Shown: piece by piece, positions 21,651 to 33,100 of the stretch
How positions within the stretch are numbered: the first letter of the stretch is position 1
Layout of the letters: every line of letters starts with the position of its first letter
From: Smittium mucronatum
Taxonomy: Eukaryota; Kickxellomycota; Harpellomycetes; Harpellales; Legeriomycetaceae
Reading direction: 5' to 3'
Assembly: GCA_001953115.1 (NCBI GenBank)
Contig: LSSL01000350.1
Coordinates: 1-42,240 of the forward strand
DNA: 42,240 bases
Position numbers and translations under genes: made by a program
Notes under the pieces: generated by a model
What the model was told of the DNA's origin: nothing
Seen by the model: the letters and a program-made list of their open reading frames with translations, nothing else
Database searches by the model: none

Positions 21651-24600
21651 TTCAAAAAATAAATATCTTCTGAGTTCTTAGAGACCATATTTTAAACTAA
21701 AGACATAAATATTTCGATATTTCTAATACATTCCATCTGTGATAAAGAAAATTCCCTACATTTTTAATTCATCTTTTCATGTCGCTTCCACATATCTTTG
21801 AATATTTTTTGATTTAATTTTTGATTTGTTATTACATTTCAAGTATAACATATTATTCTAAAAAATTATACCAATTTTTTTTGAAGAAAATGGAAGTTGA
21901 TCTGGGAAAGCAAAAATATATTACATTTATTTCAACCAATATAATTAACATCTATTTGTGATTCAGAATGGATTTTAATAAAAGTGATTTAGTGTGTTAA
22001 GAAATTTTAGATAAAAAAATTTCTTATAATGAATTATAGCAGCTAAGAGTTTTAATTTTCTGGTTTAAAAAATATTACCTATTGCTGAAACGCAAATATC
22101 ATGTTTAAATTATAAAAAATAATTAAAATTATAAGCAAAAAATTTTTATTGGGTAAAAATTGGAGCTTTTTATGAAATTAGTTTGTTTAAACAAGAATTC
22201 AAATATTTTATTGTTTTATTAGGTCATATAATAAAATATTTAAATTCACGGTAAATCAATAAGTAAATATAATTCCTTTTTTGTGAGGTAGTTAAAAAAT
22301 TTTAAAATAGAATATGTGAATTGATTCCATTGGAGGAAATATAATATAGAATTTTTAAGGATAAAAACTTTATTTTTAATTATCATTGTTATATTTATTT
22401 AGATTTATTATTATGAATAAATAGATCTGTTAGATATTTATGTGACAGAATTGATATCATAATTAGCAGCTATTATTCTTTTTATTCAAAAAATAAATTA
22501 TAATTTCCAATAGGTAATATTAAGATTTTTTAAAATAACCTTGATTGTTTGGAAAATTAAAAATTATTATCAATAAGATCCTTTTTTTTAATTGGATCAT
22601 AAAAATATATTTGGCAGATTAAAAAATAATAAGGAATTTGCATAGAATTATTTTTTCAGATTTGATAATTCCCAAAATACTTATTACAATACAACTAAAA
22701 ATTATTTTTACTTATAAATTAATAATGAATATCAAATAATCCTAGAATTTCTTTTAAAACTTATTTTGAACTAATTTATTTCTCCAAAAATTACTTAATA
22801 GATTTACTCTAGTGAAATATTTTTTTGATAAAAACTCTTGATAATTATATTTTAAAATTTATTCACAATCTAAATAATAGCTTTGTACAAGTATTGCGAA
22901 TTAGTAAATAAAAACATTCCATCAGTCATAAAAAATTATGGTGCTTTTATTTGATCATATTTTACAAAATTTCAAGCAATATCAACAATAATAAAATCTA
23001 TTTGGATCTGCTGGATTCGAATTCAAAAATAATGAAAATTGGTTCAAAAATAGTGAATTTAATTACAAAACTGGTATACAAGATTCGGTAAAAAGTAAGT
23101 CCAGATTTGGAAGTATAAAAAATGTAATTTATAAATCAAAAAATATCTAAAACCCGTCAGTTTACCCCTTCCCTCCGCATAAAATTTAATGATAGTCTAT
23201 TTTTTAAAAAATTATTCACGTTACAAGGTAAAATTATTTTAATTAACAATTATAAAAATTATAGGTCTAAAATTTGGTGATTAATGTAACTTAACGGGTC
23301 TAATATATTAAATTTTCCTGAAATAATACTGAAAACAGCTAGTATTTCTCTTTTAAATGTTATTTTAACTAAAAATATTCTATGAAAGCTTATTTTAGCA
23401 ATATTTACATTATATTAATAAATTTTTGAATGGTGTACATGTTTTTTTCACAGATAAAATTGTGTTACTAAAAACTCTTTATTTCGTTGAAGCTCTATAA
23501 AATTTTATAAAAATTCATAATTTTTTTTTTAAAATTTATGTATAATATAGATTAAAATTTGTTTAAACCTTATTGAATATATGATATTATAACTTACTTT
23601 CTGATTTGAAAAAAAAAAAAAAGTTTAAATCTTGTATATTTTTAATTTAGTGTTTTGTAAAACAATAAAAAATAAATTTACAAGTCAAAAAGAAAAATTA
23701 AAGAAAATAAACGATTTTTCCAAGCAAAAACCTAAAAAAATTGACAGATAAAAAAATATCCTTGATAATTAATATCATCTATCTTTCGGTCAGCGCTAAA
23801 CGTTAAAGATTTTTACAGTCTGATTTACATGCAAAAAATCTCATATTATAAATCCTATAGCTATATCAAATCCAATATTTTTATTCCTAAGCCTAAATAG
23901 GGTAGTTTTATGGCTGAGCGGTATTTATACAAACTCAAGTGGATTTTAGTTTGTATTTTTGAAAAAAGTTTATTATAAACTCTTAAATAAAAATGAAAAA
24001 TATTTTATAATGAATTCAATCTAAAAATATGTCAAAAATTTTTAAGAAGATATTTAAACATAAGATCTTTTACCTCAAAATCTATAAATGTAATGAATAG
24101 TCAAATTTATTCACCTTTTAACAAATATAATAGAAAAAATTATGTTAACAAAGTTCCTTGAATATTTTAATTCAGGGAAATTTTGCATATTTATAGGCGA
24201 AATTGAATTAAATATTTTTATTAAGAGGAAAATCGGAAGCCCAAAAAACATCCAAAGAACTGCAGCTAAATGTCAAAAAATTAAGTAAAACCTACACATG
24301 ATTTGAAGACCTTCAAACATTTTTTTTTTTGAATTATAAAATAAAGGAAACGGTTTTAAAAACACTGACTTTAACGAATGGGTCGATGAACCAAATAGAG
24401 TAACCATTTCATTTTTTTTTAGCTCTAGAATTTTTATTATATCTTACAACATTCAGTATCAAAAAATAATATGAGAAATTACATATAATTATCTAGGGTT
24501 TATTTTATTATAATTTAAGCCTTATTGCCCGATAATTAATCCAATCTAGAATACATGGAGTGTTATTAAATCTGAAAAAAAAAAGAAAATTTCCTAGAAA

Positions 24601-25076
24601 ATCGAAACTCTTCACTATTATAACCCTTGAAATAAGTGAAACCAGATAGAAAGAGCAGCTATAATACTAGGTATATTTATAATAGAATCCACATCGTAAG
24701 TTACACAGGAAATGTGTAGAAAGCTTTTCTATAATTTGTGTTCATTTTTTACATGATGCAATCTAATTACATGACATTTCAATAGATGCATAATATACTT
24801 ACAAATTTTTTAATAATTCCGAATTATGTTGTAATATTTTCCTATTTTATTAAAATATTTTTCAAATAAAATTCACTATTTGAAAACCAATGTTCATTAT
24901 TCTTGAATTTAAAAGCACTAGGTAAACTTAGGTTTTATTATCATTTTAATTAATGGTGAAAAGGTTTAGCAGCCAAAAGCTACACACCTTTGTATAATTA
25001 TCATTTTTTTGAAAAATTTTATAGTTAGAGTGAGTGATAATTGCTATTTCTCCAATTATGTTATGATAAATACCGT
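21651..25076. other. AT-rich region with no supported gene
   Basis: Scattered GC-richer patches (about 24.23-24.42 and 24.59-24.72 kb) give short protein-like readings such as SKELQLNVKKLSKTY, but no family is recognisable. No repeat or RNA gene was seen. Confidence 0.45.
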
Positions 25077-25245
25077 AAGTTTTTTCATTTTTGAGGAAGA
25101 AAATTTCAATTTCTAGTTGCAAATTATTTGATTATTGAGAAGTTTGTTAACATTTTTAAAAGCAGATAAAATTTACTCTTAGAGAAATGTCATTAAGTTA
25201 TTTTGTATTTCACTTTTTTTTTTAGTATAATTTTAAATCAAAATT

Positions 25246-25257
25246 GGGGGGGGGGGG
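25246..25257. repeat. G12 tract, left arm of inverted repeat
   Basis: A twelve-G run flanked by AAATT and TTCCAATTTTTG; mirrored by C12 at 25863-25874. Confidence 0.95.
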
Positions 25258-25862
25258 TTCCAATTTTTGTAGGCATAGTATAAAAGAATTTGAGAACATA
25301 ATTTTAATATTTAGAAAAATTATCCAACTTTTAATAGGAAAATTATTATGCGGTTTAAATAATTAAACCTATTTTTTTGAAAAATAGAAATTTATAATGC
25401 AGATAATTTCTCTAATATCCTTTGGTACATGTATAATTCTAAAGTTAGCAAATGGATATGCTTTCGAAAATATAAACACACAGCAAAGATAATCATGAAA
25501 AAAAATAAGAAATCCATAAAAATGATATGGTTAAGTTATTCAAAAAACTGTAAATTTTATTATAAACTTACATAATTTTTATTAGAAAGCGGTCATAGAT
25601 AAAATATTTTTTTAAATTATTCAAATATTGAAAGATGAAATTTTTAATTCTTGAAACTTTTAAATTTTGCTCTTTATCATTTTTCCAAAAATGCATTGAA
25701 TGATTTTTATCTTGATAAAATCTTAATATAATTTCTTTTTTAAAAAAAATAGGGTAAATACTCAAGCCACCTTGTAATTTTCCTATTAAAAGTTGGATAA
25801 TTTTTCTAAATATTAAAATTATGCTCTCAAATTCTTTTATACTATGCCTACAAAAATTGGAA

Positions 25863-25874
25863 CCCCCCCCCCCC
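25863..25874. repeat. C12 tract, right arm of inverted repeat
   Basis: A twelve-C run, the exact mirror of the left-arm G12, with matching flanks (CAAAAATTGGAA and AATTTTGATTTAA). Confidence 0.95.
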
Positions 25875-26540
25875 AATTTTGATTTAAAATTATACTAAAA
25901 AAAAAAAGTGAAATACCAAATAACTTAATGACATTTCTCTAAGAGAAAATTTTATCTTATTTTAAAAATTTTAAAAAACTTCCCAATAATCAAATAATTT
26001 ATCTCTGAAAATTGAATGAGTATTCATCAAAAATGAAAAATTCTTTAAAATTCCATTTTATCTTAATTAATATTCTATCACTCTTATTAGAATAATTATA
26101 TTGAGCTACGCCTGAAACAATATTGAATAGGTGATATTTCTCTTTTTATTTCTTGAAGAAAGAATTTATAAATCTAAAATCGATTAATTTGACCAGAAGA
26201 TCCGATTCAAAATTTAGTCTTATAGAAAAATTGCTACTGTAGCCTAATTAACCTCAAAATCTCTGGCATTTGAAATATTATGGTCTTTTGACATTTTATT
26301 TCGCTTATAACTTTGGTAATACTTTTTTTATTTTTTTAAAGTAAATGTTCTGAATTCATTTTTTCTATTAATAATTATTATTTTGGCCAATATTTTGCGC
26401 CGATTTTTAATTATTGATAAACATAAAGACGTGTAGTCTTGCTAAATAATATGATATATTCTTCCAATTAAAAGAAAATTTTAACGATATGAGGGAAAAT
26501 CATGCAATATCATTTTATAGGCTATAATTTTTCCTTTCCT

Positions 26541-26722
26541 AAGAAGCTAAAATTATTTTATCTCGTTTCACTAATGGGCTTTTATCATAAATAATTAATT
26601 TTTTTATACCTTGTTACCTTGCGATTGCGAGGATTAAAAAACATTCTGGTGTTATATTTATCTTGATTATGCTTTCCTTTGATCCCCATTCCGTAAAAAT
26701 TATTTCGATTAGGACTATGCTA
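26541..26722 (-). pseudogene. Possible tyrosine recombinase scrap of the DIRS-like element
   Basis: The minus strand reads VLIEIIFTEWGSKES, then INITPECFLILAIAR, a stop, and QGIKKLIIYDKSPLVKRDK IILAS. A run such as L-x-x-x-x-L-L-A-L-A-T-G-x-R-x-x-E-L is the helix carrying the first catalytic Arg in tyrosine recombinases; FLILAIAR fits the hydrophobic half, but the catalytic Arg cannot be placed with certainty. Further down (about 26290-26190) ATVAIFL and RIFWSN could be the terminal H/W and Tyr region, which is weaker still. Its position after RT and the RNase H-like segment is what a DIRS element predicts. Confidence 0.28.
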
Positions 26723-27244
26723 AAATAGTTTCTAGTTTATGGAACTAAATTATCAAATAATATAATTTAAAAAAAATCTTAGAATAATCGATCCTATGAA
26801 ATTTTCTTTGGGTCAAATTTGGTTTAATTATTGTATAATTAATAGAATTAATGGCACTTATTTTTAGTTCTCAATTTTTGAGCACTCTGATCAAAAATTG
26901 ATATTTTAATAGAGGTTATTGTCGTGTATATCTGATGATATTGACTTTGAAAAAAAACCCTTATTGGATAGACTTATTTTTTAATTTTCATCTTATTCCT
27001 CAAATAATTTAAAATCTAAATCATAAAAGATTATTCTTTGAAAATCTGGTCTTCAGGATCAAATTTTGATCTTCAATTTTACTAAAATTCATTTAATTTT
27101 CCTCATATAGGAGATTTTTCGCTTTTGGTTTTCAGGATTAATAACTATAAGGTATCTGGACAGGCAAGTAATGTTTATTTTAGAAAGATTTGTGAATCAT
27201 ATTACAGATTCAGAAATCATCTATTATAGCGAATTTTATTTTCT

Positions 27245-27450
27245 GACTCAAAAATATCTGTATTATTTAATATATTATTTTCCTTAAAAGGATTCTTTGA
27301 GGATTGATTCGCTTCTTCTAAATCTGCACTCAGATATATATTGTAACTGAATCTGTTTTCATACTCCAAATATATTAATTTGCAACTTTTCTTCTTGATC
27401 TCATTGTTAATAAATTATTACATTTTTTTATGGGTTCTTCTTCGTGTATA
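27245..27450 (-). pseudogene. Possible RNase H-to-recombinase linker of the DIRS-like element
   Basis: The minus strand is open for about 60 codons in one frame (NEIKKKSCKLIYLEYENRF, LSADLEEANQSSKNPFKEN, NTDIFESENKIRYNR), while the overlapping frame gives GSVDIHEEEPIKKC and YIWSMKTDSVTIYI. In DIRS and related elements RNase H ends with a motif of the kind A-D-x-x-S-R followed by a hydrophilic linker and I-F; ADLEEANQSSK fits only loosely. An earlier stretch (about 27.68 kb, ISIELMLAFYLFKKYS) may be the R-H alpha helix. Confidence 0.28.
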
Positions 27451-27999
27451 TCAACGGATCCATTTAAAATAAATATAATCTCTTTGTGTTAAAATACTTG
27501 GAGAGACCTCTTAATTTAAAATTTTCGACAAAATTTTTTAATTATGTTTGGTATTCAAATTCAATTAGTACTTTCAAATATTAGAGATTTTTTTTAATCA
27601 CTTGGAATTTTATACCCCAAAATTTTTTAAAAACTCTATTTTAGCTATATTTTTTGAATAAATAAAATGCTAACATAAGTTCAATAGAAATAAGATATTT
27701 TATGAGAGAAATATAACTCCTTATTGTTTATTTGACGTTTTTTTTTCTCAGTAACATAGCTCATGATATGATTTGAAACCAAACAAAATGCACCAGGAAT
27801 AGTAGATCGAAACTTCGAATACCCTCACTTTACTAATTTATTTATTAAAATATTTGTTTTTTCTACTCTTTTTTTTTTTTTTTTAAGAAAATTCACGTTC
27901 CTTTAACACCTCCTCACAATTATTACGACTGTTTTCCAGAATTTTTTAAATTTCTGATAATATATTTTAAATTGTTTAATTTCATTTTTAGGATCTTCC

Positions 28000-28668
28000 T
28001 GAAAGGGTGTTGTAGAAATTTCTTGTGAATTTCCTAAAATGATACAAATTTTTCAATTCAATTGCTTCCTTGGTAACCAGCCGTGACATCTCTTTTCTAA
28101 ATTCCTTTATTTTGGATTCAGGCAGTTTATAAGAACCCTTTAGACTGTCCATAATATCAAAAAGTGGTTTATGATTCGCATTAAGCTTAATAAATACTTT
28201 AACAGATCAATTTCCAAGATAATTCCTTCTTTTTTAAAAATATTTAAATTTTATTTCGATGCACGGCTCTCTTTCTTCCTCTAATATTAAAAGATGGTTC
28301 AAGATAGAGATTATCTTGATCCCATTCTATCTTGCATAATATTAGCAAAAGTATATGCATTTTTTTAAAGTTCCAAGTGACGAGAAAAATTCATAACGAT
28401 AAAATTTTGAACTAGAATCGAATTTTATATCTAAAAAATATATTTATTTCCTTCATTTATTTTGTATATATATGCAAAAAAGCATCTTTCAAATCGTGAA
28501 ATAACATTTTTTGTTTTTTTTACGATAATATGTATCGAAAATAGGGGTTTTATATCGAATTTTTTTCTGCTCTAAAAATTCATTAGACTATCTTAGTTAT
28601 AATAATGGCCTCAGACCTCTAATATTTTTTTATTTTTTTTGGTGCCTTTTTCTAACTCCATTATATAT
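28000..28668 (-). pseudogene. Reverse transcriptase of the DIRS-like element, decayed
   Basis: The domain reads on the minus strand over several frames. First IRGLRPLL (28608-28618 is the G-L-R-P part), then SNEFLEQKKIRYKTPIFD, then HDLKDAFLHIYTK with the catalytic Asp intact (28493-28495). NFSRHLEL and NAYTFANIMQDRMG (about 28320-28395) follow, matching the usual P-F-G-L-x-x-A-P-x-x-F block with P-F-G damaged. DQDNLYLEPSF (about 28300-28330) is in the place of Y-x-D-D, with its first and last positions changed. The thumb is KLNANHKPLFDIMDSLKG, YKLPESKIKEFRKEMSRLV and FRKFTRNFYNTLSGRS, ending at about 28000. The order and spacing leave little doubt that this is an RT. The downstream position of a recombinase-like segment and the motif forms suggest DIRS. 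Confidence 0.7.
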
Positions 28669-28705
28669 ATTTTAGTTTAAAAAGTAGTCATAATTTTTGA
28701 AATTT

Positions 28706-28935
28706 TATTCCTCGCGACGTTGAAAGCCAATTTTAGTAATTGTGATATTTGTGTTTTCAAAGGAGGAAGTTAACTTTTTAATTATCTTGCAATTTTTCGA
28801 GACATTTTTTGGACCGAGAAGAGTTCGCTTCAAATTTTTTGAGGTAATTTTGATAGATTTTTGAGATATTTCGAGTTCTAATTTAAAATTTATGATGAAT
28901 GGTGTTTTATATGAAAGTCATAGAAGATTTAAAAG
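28706..28935 (-). pseudogene. Upstream coding-like segment of the DIRS-like element
   Basis: A minus-strand frame of about 70 codons without ATG reads FKLELEISQKSIKITSKN, LKRTLLGPKNVSKNCKII and ITITKIGFQRREE. It is basic and directly precedes the RT, so it may be Gag or the N-terminal part of Pol. No motif is recognisable. Confidence 0.3.
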
Positions 28936-29126
28936 ATTTATAAACTCTCTATTATAAACTGGTCTAATTTATTGCCTGTTAATATTATAAAAATTTCCAA
29001 AATATTAATAAATAGCCCCAAACTCAAGATTTTCCCTCTTTATATTAGCCTCTCTTTCCTTTTCTTTCACCTAAAATATTAATATATTTGATTCTATATT
29101 TAGTAACCCTTGAAACTAAGAACCCT

Positions 29127-29290
29127 TGTGATTTTTTTTATCGGGTACTACAGTATCTAATCTATATTTTCTGCTATGTGCGACATTTGAATTTCTGTAT
29201 TTAGTCTTTGTTGACTTTAATTTTAGCCTCTTTCTGAATACCAGAGCATCTATTTTTGCTAGACAGCAAATTCTTTGTTTATTTTTTTAA
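29127..29290 (-). pseudogene. Basic coding-like segment, possible Gag of the DIRS-like element
   Basis: A minus-strand frame is open for about 54 codons: KQRICCLAKIDALVFRKRL, KLKSTKTKYRNSNVAHSRKY and RLDTVVPDKK. A strongly basic composition is common in nucleic-acid-binding Gag proteins of such elements, but nothing more specific is visible. A second minus frame continues it up to about 29.4 kb (SDLDSSIKKIK). The plus-strand frame 29275-29460 is its shadow. Confidence 0.25.
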
Positions 29291-29558
29291 AATCCCAAGA
29301 GGTATCATCAAAGATCCATAGTTTCGAGAATATATATCATTTTATTTTTTTTATTGAGGAGTCAAGATCAGATGACGGTATTAGAATGGTCAAAAAAAAT
29401 TTTTTTAGTAGTATATTTTTAAGTCTTCGCCCCTATGTACTCTCTTATCCTCCTATGTAAAAAGTATTCAATGGGACTATTCAAATTTATTTGGATTAGT
29501 TGAAACATATATAACTGATATTTAAAATTATAAATCAGTTGAAACTGTAAAAATCTGT

Positions 29559-29574
29559 GGGGGGGGGGGGGGGG
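29559..29574. repeat. G16 run at the left edge of the assembly gap
   Basis: Sixteen G directly abut the N block. Confidence 0.9.
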
Positions 29575-30101
29575 NNNNNNNNNNNNNNNNNNNNNNNNNN
29601 NNNNNNNNNNNNNNNNNNNNNNNNNNNNNNNNNNNNNNNNNNNNNNNNNNNNNNNNNNNNNNNNNNNNNNNNNNNNNNNNNNNNNNNNNNNNNNNNNNNN
29701 NNNNNNNNNNNNNNNNNNNNNNNNNNNNNNNNNNNNNNNNNNNNNNNNNNNNNNNNNNNNNNNNNNNNNNNNNNNNNNNNNNNNNNNNNNNNNNNNNNNN
29801 NNNNNNNNNNNNNNNNNNNNNNNNNNNNNNNNNNNNNNNNNNNNNNNNNNNNNNNNNNNNNNNNNNNNNNNNNNNNNNNNNNNNNNNNNNNNNNNNNNNN
29901 NNNNNNNNNNNNNNNNNNNNNNNNNNNNNNNNNNNNNNNNNNNNNNNNNNNNNNNNNNNNNNNNNNNNNNNNNNNNNNNNNNNNNNNNNNNNNNNNNNNN
30001 NNNNNNNNNNNNNNNNNNNNNNNNNNNNNNNNNNNNNNNNNNNNNNNNNNNNNNNNNNNNNNNNNNNNNNNNNNNNNNNNNNNNNNNNNNNNNNNNNNNN
30101 N
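29575..30101. other. Assembly gap (527 N)
   Basis: An unresolved sequence flanked by G16 on the left and G14 on the right. The open frames that appear to cross it are artefacts of N and poly-G. The gap probably marks a homopolymer or a structure that stopped sequencing or assembly; the true content and length are unknown. Confidence 0.99.
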
Positions 30102-30115
30102 GGGGGGGGGGGGGG
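30102..30115. repeat. G14 run at the right edge of the assembly gap
   Basis: Fourteen G directly follow the N block, then CGTAGGTAG. Confidence 0.9.
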
Positions 30116-33100
30116 CGTAGGTAGTTAATTTTATTCTAGAGTATATATACATTATATCCTTACTTCTCCCTCCTAAAATGGACCATAAAAAATTTTTCCT
30201 TTAATAAAATGTGAATCCATTTATCGGTAATCTGTATTAGCTATAAGGGTATTTTAAGGCAAAATCTAGAATTCAATCCATAATGGAAAAATTTATCTTT
30301 TAACTTTCCAAGCGTAGCTTGTCAATAAATTCACTAAGAGATTAAATTATATTTATCAGATATTTTTCATTCCTAGACAAATAAATCTGAATTAATATCT
30401 GTGCTTGAAGAGTATCTTTGATAAAATAAAAATATTTAATGTATTATAAAGAATCTTTAAAGTTTTAAATAGAAAAAAATATAAAAAAATTTCAGAAGTT
30501 ATAATATTATAAATAAAAAAATTTATCTTATTCTTAAGATGTGAACATAATGACTCAATTTATATTAATATTAAATAAATTTATCGGAAAAATTATAAAA
30601 ATGCAATAAATACAGTATTTTTAGCTCTTCAGTATATGGGGGAAAAAAACTAAAAAATTTTCTTGATAAAATTAAATTTAAACATTTTTTATCGATATTT
30701 TTTTTATTTTATAGTGAAAAAAATAAAAAATGAAAACATCATTGAAATTGATTTATAGTTTTTTTGTAGGACTATATAATAATAAAGATATACAACAATT
30801 TACACTTGGATTGTTTATAATCAATTTTAAAAGTAATTTTTTATTAATATTCAGTTAGAAAATTTTGTTAAATTTTTATTATTTATATGTTTATTATTTT
30901 ATTAAGAATTCTGTAAATCATTTGAAAATACAAATTAGATTTTTTTTTAATAAATAGATAAATAAGATTATATTGGAATTACAACATTTTCGATCTATAA
31001 ATTTAATTATTTGGGGCCCTTTACATCGAAAGCTGGAATTAGCTAATAAAACTTACATAATTTAATAACTTAACTAATTATTTTTTTTGGGAAAAATTAT
31101 AAGTTAATCAATTCAAACATCTCTTTTACTGATTATATTATTTTATAGGTATGTAATTTTAATTAATTAATTAATTTTTAATCTAATTTTATATTTTTAA
31201 ACGAAAAAAATATTATATGGTTAGAACTTAAACTTTTATAGGGATTCGTACCATGATTAGCGGATGATGAAACGATTTTAAAATTAAATAAGGCTATGAT
31301 CTTTCTTTAATATTACTTCTAAATATTGTAAATTATAACCTGAATATAATTTCAAAACGCTTGTGATAATCAAAAAACTATATTATTATTGTATAATAGA
31401 CTTAAAAATTAAAAATTGCTAGATTAATTTTGATAAAAACTGGTTATATGTAAACTGACTACTAAAAAATAATTAAAATTATTAATTTTTCAGAAACGAA
31501 ACTAATTTTTTTTCTTACACCAATATAATATTCTATCCCAAGAAAAATTATTTTAAGAAATTTTTTAAAAATATATATACAAAAAATTTAAAAATTCAAA
31601 ATGAGTCATTATTTTGGTTTTTTTTAAATATTATCTCTTTTGCAATTTTTAACCTAAATAGATAATATGTATCAATAAAATACTTTGTTATAATCTGTAA
31701 TTTTACTTTAAGTGAGAAACCGTCTATTTTTTTAAAAGAAAACTTTTTTAGTTTACATAACTACTTTCCTTAATTATGAAGGAAATTTTTATCCTTATAT
31801 CATTTTAAGTTTCTTTTTTTTTATTAGAAAAATTTCTTAATAATTTATATATATTATCTTACTTTTTCATTTATAGAAGATTTTAGTTAATAATAATATA
31901 AATATTCAATTTATTTCTTTTAAATCTAATATTAAATAAATAAAAAAAATTATCATATAAAAGTTCTAAAATTTTTCTATTATTATTCAAAAAAATTTTC
32001 TTAAATCTCATACTCTTTTTAAGTAAAATTTTTTGGTTTTTTTTATTTTTAAATTAAATTAGATTAAAATATTTTTCTATACATAATTTTGAGATATTAT
32101 TAATTGAATTTGTTTTAAAAAATGTCAATACTTTCCTAAAGATGTATAGAAGCTTTTTTTTGCTAATAAAAAATCATGAAAATCGATTTTCTTGAGTTTA
32201 ATCAATTTAAATTTAATTAAAAAAAACTTACACAATAATTATTCTCAAAGAATTTGGTGGAGTTTTTTTAATAAGGATATAAAATTTTCAAATCATCTCT
32301 GCTTCCTTACGTATCTTATAATTAAAAAATCTAACTCTATAATTCAAAATTTAGTTTTGAAGAAAATATAAACAAAATCTGCGACCAATATTTTCTTCGA
32401 GTGATCATTCTGGTCATCTGGATACTACTAAAATTATAATATTGGTTCAGAGAGGAGGAAATAATTCATAATTAACCAGATTAAGTACTTTAAAACAAAG
32501 TTTAAGATAGAGATTTCAAAAAGAAACATCCTTTAGTTTTGATTTTTTTATTTTAGTCTGAAAATCAAATGTATCAGAGTACAAATTGATATGTCTAGAA
32601 TATAGTTAAGGTTTTATAATTAGATAGAATATATCTAGAATTTTAGTTAAATTAGAATTCTCAAGATAATCTATATATGGGAGTAGTTTTCACTGCAATT
32701 CCGTATCCAACCGCGATAAAAAATTGATACACATAGTTAATTCCTTTCATCAATTTTATAAAAAGATTCTAATATTAATTTTTTTGAAAATAAAAAATGG
32801 AAATAATTTTCTCAAAGAGAGGCCTGGGTTCTATCTAAGAAAATGAATATCTACAAATTTATTTAATTCATCAAAAAATCTTTACACTTTGATAATAAAT
32901 AAGATTTTAAATACCTACCAAAATGCAGTAAAAATGTGATAACTGAACAAAATGTTTAGAATTTAGATTTTGAAGAAGATTAATCTTTTAATGAGAGTTC
33001 AAAAAGTGAGAATAGAAAGAGGTGTTTATTAAGTATCTTCATTTGCACATTGCTACAAGCTTATTAGTTGAATTAATATAAAGATGTAAAATTAATCGTA

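Larger units (their letters stand above)
25077..26044. repeat. Large inverted repeat, 322-bp arms around a 324-bp spacer
   Basis: The left arm (25077-25398) is matched by the reverse complement of 25723-26044. The core, from GAGAAATGTCATTAAGTTAT through the G/C tract to CCAACTTTTAATAGGAAAAT, is nearly identical; the outer ends are more diverged. Each arm contains a 12-base homopolymer, G12 at 25246-25257 and C12 at 25863-25874, at mirrored positions. A transcript through it would form a long hairpin. It might be a foldback or MITE-like element, or the terminal repeat of the DIRS-like element next door, whose recombinase end lies about 100 bp beyond the right arm. A minus-strand 102-codon frame (25568-25876) simply reads through the right arm and is not a gene. 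Confidence 0.9.
26150..29290 (-). mobile_element. Decayed retroelement, probably DIRS-like
   Basis: Coding-like segments on the minus strand run, in reading order, from an upstream basic region (29.3-28.7 kb) through a clear RT (28.67-28.00 kb) and an RNase H-like or tail segment (27.45-27.25 kb) to a recombinase-like segment (26.72-26.54 kb). RT motif A is D-L-K-D-A-F-L-H-I and the thumb has LPESKIKEF. Both resemble DIRS-order elements, which carry a tyrosine recombinase instead of an integrase, rather than the D-L-R-G-A-Y form of the chromovirus. No LTRs were found at its edges. Stops and frame changes are frequent, so it is dead. The RT is secure; the DIRS assignment and the outer limits are inferences. 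Confidence 0.55.

Noticed and set aside
25568..25876. 102-codon minus-strand frame
   Set aside because: It reads through the right arm of the inverted repeat and its C12 tract, starting with a Gly run; no motif and fully explained by the repeat.
29275..29460. 61-codon plus-strand frame
   Set aside because: Overlaps the basic coding-like segment on the minus strand that precedes the DIRS-like RT; no motif of its own.
29535..30152. Long open frames of 187-205 codons across the gap
   Set aside because: They consist of N and poly-G/poly-C codons (Gly or Pro runs) and are artefacts of the gap.
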